DNA of 42,178 bases. It comes from RGIG1995 sp045658315. Its GTDB lineage: Bacteria > Bacillota > Clostridia > Oscillospirales > CAG-272. Position numbers and translations under genes: made by a program. Below are positions 15,862 through 22,896 of the stretch, piece by piece; position 1 is the stretch's first letter, and the number at the start of each line of letters is the position of its first letter. Where the stretch lies: NCBI GenBank assembly GCA_045658315.1, contig JAZOUV010000016.1:1-42178 (forward strand). Reading direction: 5' to 3'. The notes under the pieces were generated by a model. It saw nothing but the letters and a program-made list of their open reading frames with translations. It did no database searches and was not told the origin of the DNA.

Positions 15862-15918
15862 GTCGATAGGTGAACCAAGCGCACCAGTTAACTCGGGTGA
15901 ATAGCTGAAACTATCGAC
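15862..15918 (-). other. Inverted repeat element between portal and gpF genes
   Basis: GTCGATAG (15862-15869) and CTATCGAC (15911-15918) form a perfect 8-bp stem closing a 41-base interior that has further pairing potential (one GGTG against two alternative CACC copies on the minus strand). The right arm contains the portal stop codon. On the minus strand the 3' arm is followed by CA, but the interior is too short for a tRNA. The element may be an RNA structure controlling portal to gpF expression; class unknown. Confidence 0.55.
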
Positions 15919-18022
15919 TTATTTTATACATGGTTTTTGTTGTTAATGTTTTCTTACCTGTCCTAATTTCTTCAACATAAAATGTTGTATTATCAGGCAT
16001 TTCTTTTTGATATTTTATTAAATCTGTTCCCTTTCGGTCTTTTTCTCCGAAGATTACCTTATCATATTTGTATACAACATCGGGAATAGCTTTAAAATCA
16101 TCATCTGTTAATGGTATTTGTCCTCTTTCATATTCACTTTGTTTACCGTGGTCATTAAATGAATGTCTTACACCAGAAACATCAACATCATGTTTATAGC
16201 CGGAAATATCAAAGCCGTTTTTCTTTGCTTCATCTACCAACTTACTGCTTACTTCTCCGACCTCAACTTTTAATCTTTCGTTCGGATTATTTTTGGCTTT
16301 TTTAATTACTTCTTCAACATCCTTTTCAAAGTTATCATTTTTACTTATATTTTCAGTCGAAATATTTGAGCCGTTGCCTTCAGTAAATTCCCCCTCTTTG
16401 TTTCTTGGATGTTCTTCCTCTTTCCATTCGTCAAGGTTAAATTCATCCTCACTAAAAGGGTTTTGCTGAGTTTCGCCGTTTCCTTCCTGCTGTTCTGGCT
16501 CGTCTGTGAAGTTAAAATCATCCTCCGGCAACTCCCCTTGTATATCATTATACCCGCTGTTTGGATCTTTGATTAGGTTGTCTCTGACCTCATCAGGTGA
16601 CAATATGCCTGATTGAACATAAACAGAATCCGTTTGTGCTTTGGTTTGGTTAATCTGCGCACGCTCTAACTCTGTCGGTGTGTCAATTTCTTTAAAGGTG
16701 ATTGTATAATCCCTTGTGATACCGTATTTTGATTTACTCAATAGTGCATAGTGAAAATCAAGTATCGGGATATAATCAGCGTTTTGAATTTCAACAAGGG
16801 TTAATTTATATTGTTTGTCCTCATAATCTCCTGTTGAATTGAAGCCTTTTGGCTGTGTTTCAAGTAGTTTTGTTGCAGGAACACAAGCAGCCGCTGCAAC
16901 AAGTTGATACTGTGTCATTATGACTTCGTCAAGGTCAGTTAGTGATGTATCAATCTGCTGTACACTATCCCCCGGACGTTTTGTCATTACACCCCAATTA
17001 TCACGGAATTGAGTTAATGCTTCCAATTCTTTAATTGTGTTATTCGGATTTGTCATGTACGATTTGACATTTATATCAGCAATCAACAATCTTTTAGATT
17101 GGGCAAGCATGTGCGCTTCGTTCGCTGTTTTTTCCGCACAATAAACACGTTCATATATTAATTGCGGTATCGGATAACCTCCGAAACGATATGTCGGTAA
17201 TAAAACATCTGATACTTCACCGTTTACCCCAAAAATACACCAAGAATGATGTACTTTTTTACCGTCAGGCATTTGGAAATAAGTCGGTTTCATATATCTT
17301 AATGACTGCGGATTCGATACTGCTTCTTCATCCAATATCGGAGTATACCAAACAGGATCGACAACCGTCATACCCTTGTATGAATCTGCTTGTATTGAAT
17401 CTATATTGAACGGAAGTTCATAATTCGCACCCTCAACAATAGGGAATGCAAGAATTTGACCAAACTGCCTTTTCTTTTGTGCAAAAGTTGAACAAACAGA
17501 CTTGATATTAAACCCTTTGAGGTCGTTTGATTCGTCTGTTATCTCAGTTAAAAAGTCTTTGTCTACGGCAGTCGGTACCGAAGGCACTACGCCGTTTTCT
17601 TCTTCATCATCCGTTGTTACATAGGATAACTCATAAGCCGGTCTTATGGCATCCCTTGCAGGAATTGTGCATGCTTTATTAATAAGCCAATTTTGGCATA
17701 GTATAGCGCACGCTTGGAATCCGATAAAACCTTGCACCGCAAAATGAGTATAAATAATATCATTTACAGGGTTACAGATATTGTAAGCGTTATTGAGTTT
17801 GTCTACAGGACAAGCCGCATCCATAGCAACACCCACAGGAGTTGAAGAAATTAAATCCTTGTGTGTTTTTTGGATAGAACATGCAAGAAGTTCATTTCTT
17901 TTTGGTTCAGGCAAAGTATAATTACCATCAAAAGTTTCTTCTTTCGGCTGTTTTTCGTCATAAACTTCGTTTGCAATAGATTTAATGTATTCTTTTGTGC
18001 TTTCTTTTAATTTTTCAAACAT
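15911..18022 (-). CDS. Portal protein (DUF1073) with C-terminal nuclease-like domain
   Basis: A 703-aa portal of the DUF1073 type; residues ~1-500 form the portal (e.g. VPATKLLETQPKGFNSTGDY near residue 380, a known portal landmark). An acidic linker ends at EEHPRNKEGEFTEG, the boundary motif often seen before extra domains in phage polyvalent proteins. Residues ~590-703 resemble the PBECR (phage Barnase-EndoU-ColicinE5-RelE-like) family: His620 and His625 in GVRHSFNDHG, RGQIPLTDDDFKAIPDVV, then a beta sheet ending MYKISR. Such domains are proposed RNases delivered with the DNA. Portal call is strong; nuclease call moderate. Confidence 0.88.
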   Translation of the reverse strand: MFEKLKESTKEYIKSIANEVYDEKQPKEETFDGNYTLPEPKRNELLACSIQKTHKDLISSTPVGVAMDAACPVDKLNNAYNICNPVNDIIYTHFAVQGFIGFQACAILCQNWLINKACTIPARDAIRPAYELSYVTTDDEEENGVVPSVPTAVDKDFLTEITDESNDLKGFNIKSVCSTFAQKKRQFGQILAFPIVEGANYELPFNIDSIQADSYKGMTVVDPVWYTPILDEEAVSNPQSLRYMKPTYFQMPDGKKVHHSWCIFGVNGEVSDVLLPTYRFGGYPIPQLIYERVYCAEKTANEAHMLAQSKRLLIADINVKSYMTNPNNTIKELEALTQFRDNWGVMTKRPGDSVQQIDTSLTDLDEVIMTQYQLVAAAACVPATKLLETQPKGFNSTGDYEDKQYKLTLVEIQNADYIPILDFHYALLSKSKYGITRDYTITFKEIDTPTELERAQINQTKAQTDSVYVQSGILSPDEVRDNLIKDPNSGYNDIQGELPEDDFNFTDEPEQQEGNGETQQNPFSEDEFNLDEWKEEEHPRNKEGEFTEGNGSNISTENISKNDNFEKDVEEVIKKAKNNPNERLKVEVGEVSSKLVDEAKKNGFDISGYKHDVDVSGVRHSFNDHGKQSEYERGQIPLTDDDFKAIPDVVYKYDKVIFGEKDRKGTDLIKYQKEMPDNTTFYVEEIRTGKKTLTTKTMYKISR

Positions 18023-19189
18023 TTATTTTATCCCATACGGCATTGCACGTTCCAAAGCATAACGAATAGCATCTATGGCATCATCTTGTACTTTTGGATA
18101 ATCGTTAATATAATTGCCGTCTTTATCTTTTAAATACTCCATTGTTAAAAATTCTTTTGAGGTATTAGGACACCTCACAGGATCTATAACAATTTCATTC
18201 AAACTTTGTAACCACCGATAACCGAAATCTCTGCTTCCTGCGCCCTTGTTTGCAGGATATATAGAAAATCCGTTATCCCAAAACTCACCTATTGATTGAG
18301 GGTTTGCACTATCTGCAATAATATCCCCGTAGACTTGTTTTTCTCGGACTAATTCCATTGAGTTTTGAAGTGATAATCTGCTTTGATAGATTTCATCAAA
18401 AACATAAAGTTTTTTGAGTTCGTCATGGTAGCAGCATTTTATAAATACAAACGGGTGAATATATCCCCAGTCTATGCCCTGATAAACAGTGTCAAACCTA
18501 CTTAATTCTTCATCGGTTATTGTTCTTGTTGTAACGTTTTCAAAAACAAGTCCCTCGGCAATACCAAGCTCACCAAGTCCATATACCCGCCAAAAGTTAT
18601 TATTGCCGTCACCTCGTTTGGATTCGATTTCTGCAACGATGGACGGCTGCAAAAACTGATTATCTTTATAAGTCGATTTTATTAACTTTATTTCGTCGGG
18701 TTTTTCTGCCTGCAGATTAGTATGTAACCAAAAAGCTTGTGTTGGGTTAAAGTCAATAAATATATTGTCTGCAGTTCTTATCATCAACTGTTCAACAATA
18801 TTGTATGGCAGGTGGTTTGCTTCATTCAGATATAATATATCGCGTCTTCCGCCGTGTGCTTTACCTAAATTATCAAAAGCAAGAAATTTTAGCGTAGAGC
18901 CGTTTGGAAACTTGACATACCAATCTGACTTATTAACCATTGAATCAAAATTTAATCCGAATTGGTCAAACACAGACGGCATATCGTGCAAAATACCGCT
19001 TTTTAAGTGCGGCATTGATAAACCTACAATATCAATATATTTTTTGTGTTTTTGTGCAATTAAGGTTAATAATTGAAGTATTGAATAGGTTTTTGAACTC
19101 GATGTTCCGCCTTGATTAACTATGTATCTGTATTGATGTGTTTTATATACCTCTGCATTCTTTTTAAAGGTATTTGTCAACTTTAGCAT
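18023..19189 (-). CDS. terL: Terminase large subunit
   Basis: A 388-aa packaging ATPase/nuclease of the PBSX XtmB-like group. Walker A is GGTSSSKT at residues 27-34; Walker B is ILYLNEAN at 118-125 with Glu123 as catalytic base. Nuclease-domain acidic residues are visible: Asp240 in YQGIDWGY, Asp293 in IIADSAN and Asp370/Asp373 in DDAIDAIRYA, the RNase H-like triad. Length is slightly short for the class but all motifs are present. It abuts the portal (stop and start adjoining) and follows the small terminase by two bases. Confidence 0.95.
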   Translation of the reverse strand: MLKLTNTFKKNAEVYKTHQYRYIVNQGGTSSSKTYSILQLLTLIAQKHKKYIDIVGLSMPHLKSGILHDMPSVFDQFGLNFDSMVNKSDWYVKFPNGSTLKFLAFDNLGKAHGGRRDILYLNEANHLPYNIVEQLMIRTADNIFIDFNPTQAFWLHTNLQAEKPDEIKLIKSTYKDNQFLQPSIVAEIESKRGDGNNNFWRVYGLGELGIAEGLVFENVTTRTITDEELSRFDTVYQGIDWGYIHPFVFIKCCYHDELKKLYVFDEIYQSRLSLQNSMELVREKQVYGDIIADSANPQSIGEFWDNGFSIYPANKGAGSRDFGYRWLQSLNEIVIDPVRCPNTSKEFLTMEYLKDKDGNYINDYPKVQDDAIDAIRYALERAMPYGIK

Positions 19190-19191
19190 AG

Positions 19192-19650
19192 TTAAATATC
19201 TTCAATAAGTTTTTTATCTTCCTCACTTGCTACAACTATCTGAGGAATAACATTCCTTTGCTTATTATCAAGCTCATAAAATCCGGTATGTTTTGCAAGT
19301 TTATCAAGAGCGGAATTTGCACCCTGTGAATCAAACTTCCATATCGGCTGTCCGTTTTCATCAAAGACAGGTTTACCCATAAACTTTACAGGCACCGCTC
19401 GCATACATCTGTTTTTAACTTCCAACAAATCACGCATCACATCATCTTGTGTGTATTCAATGCGTTCAACTTTTTTTTGAGTAAGTTCTTTAATACGACG
19501 TTGAATGTTATCATTTGTTAACAAACGATTTGCTTGAACTCTTGCACTTTTTGGAGTATAGCCTGCTTTTATAGCTGCTTGGGTTCCGTTAAAGTCAACA
19601 ACATACTCATGACAAAATATTTCCCATTGTTCATTTTCTAATTCTGCCAT
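19192..19650 (-). CDS. terS: Terminase small subunit
   Basis: A 152-aa DNA-recognition subunit of the Terminase_2/XtmA family. The N-terminal helix-turn-helix with VDFNGTQAAIKAGYTPKSAR and the following NRLLTNDNIQRRIKEL is the family signature, and the C-terminal part has SALDKLAKHTGFYE, which usually ends this family. The protein recognises the packaging start and feeds DNA to the large subunit. Ribosome site GGGGAG precedes the ATG. It lies ~100 bases downstream of the HTH gene; the gap includes the sequence near which a packaging site may be expected. Confidence 0.92.
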   Translation of the reverse strand: MAELENEQWEIFCHEYVVDFNGTQAAIKAGYTPKSARVQANRLLTNDNIQRRIKELTQKKVERIEYTQDDVMRDLLEVKNRCMRAVPVKFMGKPVFDENGQPIWKFDSQGANSALDKLAKHTGFYELDNKQRNVIPQIVVASEEDKKLIEDI

Positions 19651-19752
19651 AAACTCCCCTGTTTTCTCGGCAACCTTTCCACTATAACAATACAGAATTA
19701 TTGCGGGTAATATAACCCCACCTACACCCAGTTAAGACCACCAGTTTTTTAG

Positions 19753-20451
19753 TTACTTTTTGATACCGTGTTTTTCCCCAAACTTTGTCCACGCTTCGCA
19801 CTCATCCGGCATAACCCGTTCTTGTTTTTGTTGTTCCCGTTTTTCTCGGAGTAAATCTGTTTGCTTGAAAACATAAACAGCTCTGTTTTGTTTTTTTCGG
19901 TATTCCTTAATTATGTTTTCCGCACTTTTGGATTTTTTGAGCGTGTTTATATAAGCATCAATATTTCTTGCACCGTGTTTTATTGCGTAATCCCGGAGAA
20001 ATTCATCATCCCCCTTATATACATTACCCCCCGATTTTAAAAACTCCGTTTGTTGATTATAAGGTTCAATAGTTTGTTCTATAACATGAGGTGACAAATT
20101 GTCATCTTTTAATGTGCCATTCTGTCTTAAATCATCTGACAAAATTTCCGCTTGCTGTGACACGATTCTTGCCGTGAATTTATACCGATTGGTATATTTA
20201 CATTCAATTAGTATTAATCCCTCGTTAAAAAGCTCCTGAATGGCTCTCGTTATACTCCGCTCTGAAACCCCTAATTTTATTGCAATTGTTTTTTGTTTTG
20301 GGAATATTTCAGCGTGTTTTGGGTTATAGCAGCTTGTTAAATATAGCAAAACAAGTTTTGCCGTAGGGGTAATGTTAAATTGTGACAAATTATTAAGAAT
20401 GTCATTTGTCAGGTCAAATTGTGTCGTAATCCTCTTTTTTACTGTGTTCAT
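19753..20451 (-). CDS. HTH replication/regulatory protein, HTH_36-type
   Basis: A 232-aa protein; start chosen at 20451 because GGAGG lies five bases upstream, whereas the extended frame to 20463 would start on TTG within that site. Residues ~25-75 form a winged helix of the HTH_36 kind (IFPKQKTIAIKLGVSERSIT, RAIQELFNEGLI), as in replication initiators and phage O-like proteins. The C-terminal half is charged and helical, with no visible ATPase. As the first gene of the late transcription unit it may be a late regulator or a plasmid-like initiator; I cannot decide. Confidence 0.8.
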   Translation of the reverse strand: MNTVKKRITTQFDLTNDILNNLSQFNITPTAKLVLLYLTSCYNPKHAEIFPKQKTIAIKLGVSERSITRAIQELFNEGLILIECKYTNRYKFTARIVSQQAEILSDDLRQNGTLKDDNLSPHVIEQTIEPYNQQTEFLKSGGNVYKGDDEFLRDYAIKHGARNIDAYINTLKKSKSAENIIKEYRKKQNRAVYVFKQTDLLREKREQQKQERVMPDECEAWTKFGEKHGIKK

Positions 20452-20564
20452 AGCTTCCTCCAAAAAATTTCCATAGCCGTGGCTTGACCTATTGGGAGAA
20501 AAGTAGTATCATAAAGTTGTGAATTTTAATGATGACTTTTTGGTTCTCCAAGAGGTCTTTTTTA

Positions 20565-20594
20565 TTGTTTAGTTTTACTTGTGTAAATTATAAA
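20565..20594 (+). promoter_or_regulatory. Rightward promoter candidate for HTH-membrane gene
   Basis: TTGTTT (20565-20570), 18-bp spacer, TATAAA (20589-20594), about 90 bases upstream of the ATG at 20687. Its -10 overlaps that of the leftward promoter, so the two would compete. The same arrangement (TTGTTT, 18, CATAAT) occurs before the repressor at 32730-32759. Confidence 0.5.
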
Positions 20595-20616
20595 GTCATG
20601 CTAGTATAGATGTCAA
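20587..20616 (-). promoter_or_regulatory. Perfect-consensus leftward promoter (late operon)
   Basis: On the minus strand TTGACA (20616-20611), an 18-bp spacer and TATAAT (20592-20587), a full match to the sigma-70 consensus. It faces the 20451 gene and the terminase/structural operon, with a ~130-base leader. The sequence CCTATTGACAT around the -35 is shared with the early promoter at 32747-32775, suggesting a common regulator binding there. Confidence 0.75.
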
Positions 20617-20651
20617 TAGGGTAGCTTAAACGTATCACAACGGAGTTATAG

Positions 20652-20672
20652 ACCGTTTTAACACGGTTTTTT
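20652..20672 (+). terminator. Terminator-like hairpin in leader (possible attenuator)
   Basis: ACCGT (20652-20656) and ACGGT (20663-20667) form a 5-bp stem with a 6-base loop followed directly by six T. It lies 15 bases before the start codon at 20687, so it sits in the leader of the HTH-membrane gene and could act as an attenuator. The stem is short. Confidence 0.5.
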
Positions 20673-20686
20673 ATGGAGTTAGAATT

Positions 20687-21331
20687 ATGAGAAAAGAGTA
20701 CACGATTAAAGAATTACAGGAGATTTTTGGCTGTTCTCGCACAGCGATTGTGAAAAAGATTAAGACGTCAGGTGACAACACCGATATAAGACGTTACAAA
20801 GACCGTTACGAAGTATCACAGAAAGACGGTCAAATGGTTATTTTATTTGAGGATTGGGAACTGGAAGAAGAAAAAAGATTATCACGGGGCATGGGTTTGG
20901 TGTCAAATAACAGTGACAACACCGACAAAAATGCAGATATTATTGACGTTGAACCCGAAAAAGAAAATTTGCAAGATAACGTTTTGCTTGACTTTACAAA
21001 TCGTTACATTGAACGGTTTACCACGTTGCAAGAAACTATGTATAACGAATTAAGAGAACGTGATAAACAAATCATGTTATTAACAACAGCCGAGAATAAC
21101 AAGCAGACAGAGTATTTGAGAACATCTGCCGAGAATAAAATGCTCAAAAAGAGAAACACCGTTTTAACCGTGTTGTTAGGTGTTTTGATAACCGTATTAT
21201 TATGTGTCATAACGTGGTGTATAACTTCTATGACAGTTATAAATGATACAAATAATCCCGACATGCAAAAAGAACCGGTTCAACAAGAAATTGTAAAAAA
21301 TCCTGCCAAACCGGTTAAAAATAGTCGATAA
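20687..21331 (+). CDS. HTH protein with C-terminal membrane anchor
   Basis: A 214-aa protein read rightward. Residues 4-26 form a helix-turn-helix (YTIKELQEIFGCSRTAIVKK), residues ~95-155 a charged, probably coiled-coil segment, residues ~158-183 a strong transmembrane helix (TVLTVLLGVLITVLLCVITW), then a short Lys/Pro-rich tail. A DNA-binding domain tethered to the membrane suggests a role in DNA positioning, replication or signalling at the membrane. It stands alone between two leftward units with its own divergent promoter. I do not recognise a named family; similar HTH-coil proteins occur on plasmids. Confidence 0.8.
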   Translation: MRKEYTIKELQEIFGCSRTAIVKKIKTSGDNTDIRRYKDRYEVSQKDGQMVILFEDWELEEEKRLSRGMGLVSNNSDNTDKNADIIDVEPEKENLQDNVLLDFTNRYIERFTTLQETMYNELRERDKQIMLLTTAENNKQTEYLRTSAENKMLKKRNTVLTVLLGVLITVLLCVITWCITSMTVINDTNNPDMQKEPVQQEIVKNPAKPVKNSR

Positions 21332-21386
21332 AATATGAAAAATGGTTCTAGTCCATTTGTACGATACGAAGCGATAAATAGCGATA
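21326..21386 (+). repeat. CGATA repeat cluster after HTH-membrane gene
   Basis: CGATA occurs at 21326, 21362, 21372 and 21382; the last two are part of GCGATAA direct repeats at 21371-21377 and 21381-21387, spaced one helical turn apart. This looks like a small protein-binding array, possibly for the HTH protein encoded just upstream. Confidence 0.4.
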
Positions 21387-21497
21387 ATTTATATTATGTA
21401 AAGAAATGTAAATTTTAACTGCAGATGATATATTTATCCCCCGGAACATTTTTACCCGCCTTTTTAACTACATCATTTGTATTAGTCCTTGTCTTTC

Positions 21498-21521
21498 GGG
21501 AGGGGGTGACTGTTCCCTCCC
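21498..21521 (+). other. G-rich perfect hairpin
   Basis: GGGAGGG (21498-21504) pairs with CCCTCCC (21515-21521) around a 10-base loop; outer ATTAG (21481-21485) and CTAAT (21521-21525) may extend it. No T-run follows. In an AT-rich genome seven consecutive strong pairs are unlikely by chance. Confidence 0.65.
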
Positions 21522-21597
21522 TAATGGATAGTCAAAATTACATTTGTAGACAGTAATTATTCTGTTGTTTTAGCCACCGTACACTATAAGACAAGGA

Positions 21598-21684
21598 AAC
21601 CCGTTTTTGATGTGACACGGCATCCTTTGGTGTAAATATGAGGATTCCTTTCTTTTTGGGTGTCAGTAATACATAGAACGGGTT
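21598..21684 (+). ncRNA. Candidate structured RNA with nested stems
   Basis: Three nested stems: AACCCGTT (21598-21605) with AACGGGTT (21677-21684), 8 bp; TGACAC (21613-21618) with GTGTCA (21660-21665), 6 bp; and GGCATCC (21619-21625) with GGATTCC (21642-21648), seven positions with one mismatch. All pair in register, giving one elongated folded element of 87 bases. Because the sequence can fold on both strands, the transcribed strand is not certain. No known class recognised. Confidence 0.5.
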
Positions 21685-21771
21685 GTAAATATTTGTAAAC
21701 TTTTTTACATCAGCTTAAAGCATGTGATAGCATGTGTTTTAAGGGTAACACCTCCGCTACACACAGGATAG

Positions 21772-21782
21772 TTTGTAGACAG
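21772..21782 (+). repeat. Direct repeat TTTGTAGACAG, second copy
   Basis: Identical 11-mer at 21543-21553 and 21772-21782. The second copy lies 35 bases before the 27-aa ORF; the first lies just after the G-rich hairpin. Possibly paired binding sites. Confidence 0.45.
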
Positions 21783-21806
21783 AAAAGGGTAGAAATGGAG
21801 GTTGAA

Positions 21807-21890
21807 ATGAATAAATCCCTAATTGACTTGCTCCAGGTTATCACAAATCTTGTTGTCCTCGCCGACACTATTTATCGATACTTGAAATAG
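21807..21890 (+). CDS. 27-aa hydrophobic peptide, type I toxin-like
   Basis: A short frame MNKSLIDLLQVITNLVVLAD and seven more residues ending in Lys, with a strong GGAGGT at 21797-21802. It has a single amphipathic/hydrophobic helix with charged ends, typical of small membrane toxins. The ribosome site can pair with ACCTCC at 21750-21755 in the leader, a feature of type I toxin mRNAs, and a good intrinsic terminator follows ten bases after the stop. No antisense RNA gene is proven. It could also be a leader peptide or small regulator. Confidence 0.55.
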   Translation: MNKSLIDLLQVITNLVVLADTIYRYLK

Positions 21891-21899
21891 TCAGACAAG

Positions 21900-21924
21900 A
21901 GAGAGCCTTATTGGTTCTCTTTTT
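21900..21924 (+). terminator. Intrinsic terminator of 27-aa peptide mRNA
   Basis: AGAGAGCC (21900-21907) and GGTTCTCT (21913-21920) form an 8-bp stem (one G-T) with a 5-base loop, followed by TTTTG. It ends the rightward transcript and may also help stop leftward early transcription coming from 22039. Confidence 0.75.
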
Positions 21925-21977
21925 GTTAACTCCATTCTACCACATCTTGAAATCAGGTTCTATTTTGTAACATATTA

Positions 21978-21997
21978 TCACAATTTTTTTTGTGTGA
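21978..21997. promoter_or_regulatory. TCACA/TGTGA inverted repeat
   Basis: TCACA (21978-21982) and TGTGA (21993-21997) are inverted around ten bases, mostly T, with flanking ATTA/CAAT partial symmetry. It resembles a dimeric regulator site or a weak hairpin terminator between the converging units. Confidence 0.35.
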
Positions 21998-22038
21998 CAA
22001 TATTATTCTCGGAATGTTATTTGTTGTTTGTATTCTAA

Positions 22039-22476
22039 TCATTTTAAAACCTCGTTGATTTTGTCTATTATTAATTTTATTTTTCTCGCATTGCCACAAT
22101 CATCATCACAAACTTTAAATGTATCATCTGCAATTTCCCTTATTTCTTCCAATGCAGAGCGGTATTTATTGCATTCTGTTCCAAAACTTTCATACATTTC
22201 AAGCCTGTTATATCTTGTTTTACCAATTAATTCTTTCAGTTCTTTGTTTTCTTGCTCTAAGCGTGTAATCTTATAATATGCACTATCAGGATGTACGCTT
22301 CCGTCAACACCCTTTAATTTTTCAATTTCAATTTCTGCTCGTTTGAGTTGCTTGTAGTAGCAGTCCTGCCTGCTCAGACACTTATAAACTTCATTTCCAT
22401 TACTATCTAATATTTCATTACAGTTTGCGCTTAATGGCAAATAAAACTCGCATTCTTTTATTATTTCTTCTGTCAT
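22039..22476 (-). CDS. Coiled-coil hypothetical protein, last early gene
   Basis: A 145-aa protein with an N-terminal Cys-containing part (ECEFYLPLSANC at 9-20, CLSRQDCYYKQLKRAEIE) followed by a long charged coiled coil and a C-terminal Cys pair region (VCDDDCG). This arrangement occurs in many uncharacterised phage early proteins; the Cys pairs may bind metal. It is the promoter-distal gene of the leftward early operon, starting five bases after the small membrane ORF, with GGAG upstream. Function unknown. Confidence 0.7.
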   Translation of the reverse strand: MTEEIIKECEFYLPLSANCNEILDSNGNEVYKCLSRQDCYYKQLKRAEIEIEKLKGVDGSVHPDSAYYKITRLEQENKELKELIGKTRYNRLEMYESFGTECNKYRSALEEIREIADDTFKVCDDDCGNARKIKLIIDKINEVLK

Positions 22477-22480
22477 TTAT

Positions 22481-22585
22481 TTATCTCCTATAACTTTTTT
22501 CAACAGCTATACCTATTACATAGCCTATATACCAGATAACAATACAAAACCATAATGGTAATTGTAAATTAAATAATTCACTCAT
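22481..22585 (-). CDS. 34-aa single-pass membrane peptide
   Basis: An ORF of 34 codons with GGAGGTAAGGGG upstream and an ATGA overlap with the preceding gene. The centre (LPLWFCIVIWYIGYVIGIAV) is a clear transmembrane helix and the end is basic (EKSYRR). Its own good ribosome site and overlap make it credible. Function unknown; small phage membrane peptides can act in lysis control or host takeover. Confidence 0.7.
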   Translation of the reverse strand: MSELFNLQLPLWFCIVIWYIGYVIGIAVEKSYRR

Positions 22586-22896
22586 CCCCTTACCTCCGAT
22601 TCTAAAATATTTTTTATCTGTGCTTTTTTTTCTTCAGTTAGGTCTTGCCAATTAGCATTTATAAATTCTGCTATACTTTCTTTAAAGTCTTTATATTTAT
22701 TCACAGCATAACTACCTGATGCTATTGAGTAAGTAAAATCAGTTTTATGCCTGTGTAAATAAAGGTCTGTTCTATCAAGAAACCATTGTATTAAAAGTAG
22801 CTGTTTCTCTGCGGTAAACTCAGGATAACACTTTGTATATGGATAAATTGGTTCTACCCCTGCATTCTCATACATCTTTTCTACTTGACTTTCCAT
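22582..22896 (-). CDS. Hypothetical early protein, 104 aa
   Basis: I start it at 22896, where the ATG overlaps the stop of the HNH gene (TAATG), giving 104 aa; a longer frame begins at 22914. It is helical and soluble-looking (EKQLLLIQWFLDRTDLYLHR) with a C-terminal charged helix (LTEEKKAQIKNILESE). No family recognised. Operon position suggests a host-takeover or accessory role. Confidence 0.65.
   Translation of the reverse strand: MESQVEKMYENAGVEPIYPYTKCYPEFTAEKQLLLIQWFLDRTDLYLHRHKTDFTYSIASGSYAVNKYKDFKESIAEFINANWQDLTEEKKAQIKNILESEVRG

Larger units (their letters stand above)
20452..20686. promoter_or_regulatory. Divergent control region, late unit versus HTH-membrane gene
   Basis: A 235-base intergenic stretch holding overlapping divergent promoters (20565-20616), the shared CCTATTGACAT box, a rightward attenuator-like hairpin and a ~130-base leftward leader. 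No ORF. A partial copy of the box (CCTATTGGG) occurs near 20490. Confidence 0.65.
21332..21806 (+). other. Noncoding structured region (~475 bases)
   Basis: No convincing ORF on either strand. It contains the CGATA cluster, an inverted repeat AAATGG/CCATTT near 21340-21357, a perfect 7-bp G-rich hairpin (21498-21504 with 21515-21521), nested stems at 21598-21684, two copies of TTTGTAGACAG (21543-21553, 21772-21782), and the leader of the 27-aa peptide. The region may hold a regulatory RNA, an origin or a partition-type site. Confidence 0.6.

Noticed and set aside
14928..15884. Longer form of the gpF-like protein starting at GTG 15884
   Set aside because: The start would lie inside the inverted repeat after the portal with no ribosome site; the 25 extra residues do not resemble the family.
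15862..15918. tRNA-like element (stem closing with CA after the 3' arm)
   Set aside because: Interior of 41 bases is too short for D, anticodon and T arms, and no T-loop consensus is present.
21339..21357. Terminator for the HTH-membrane gene (AAATGG/CCATTT hairpin)
   Set aside because: Weak 6-bp AT-rich stem with no T-run; not enough to call a terminator.
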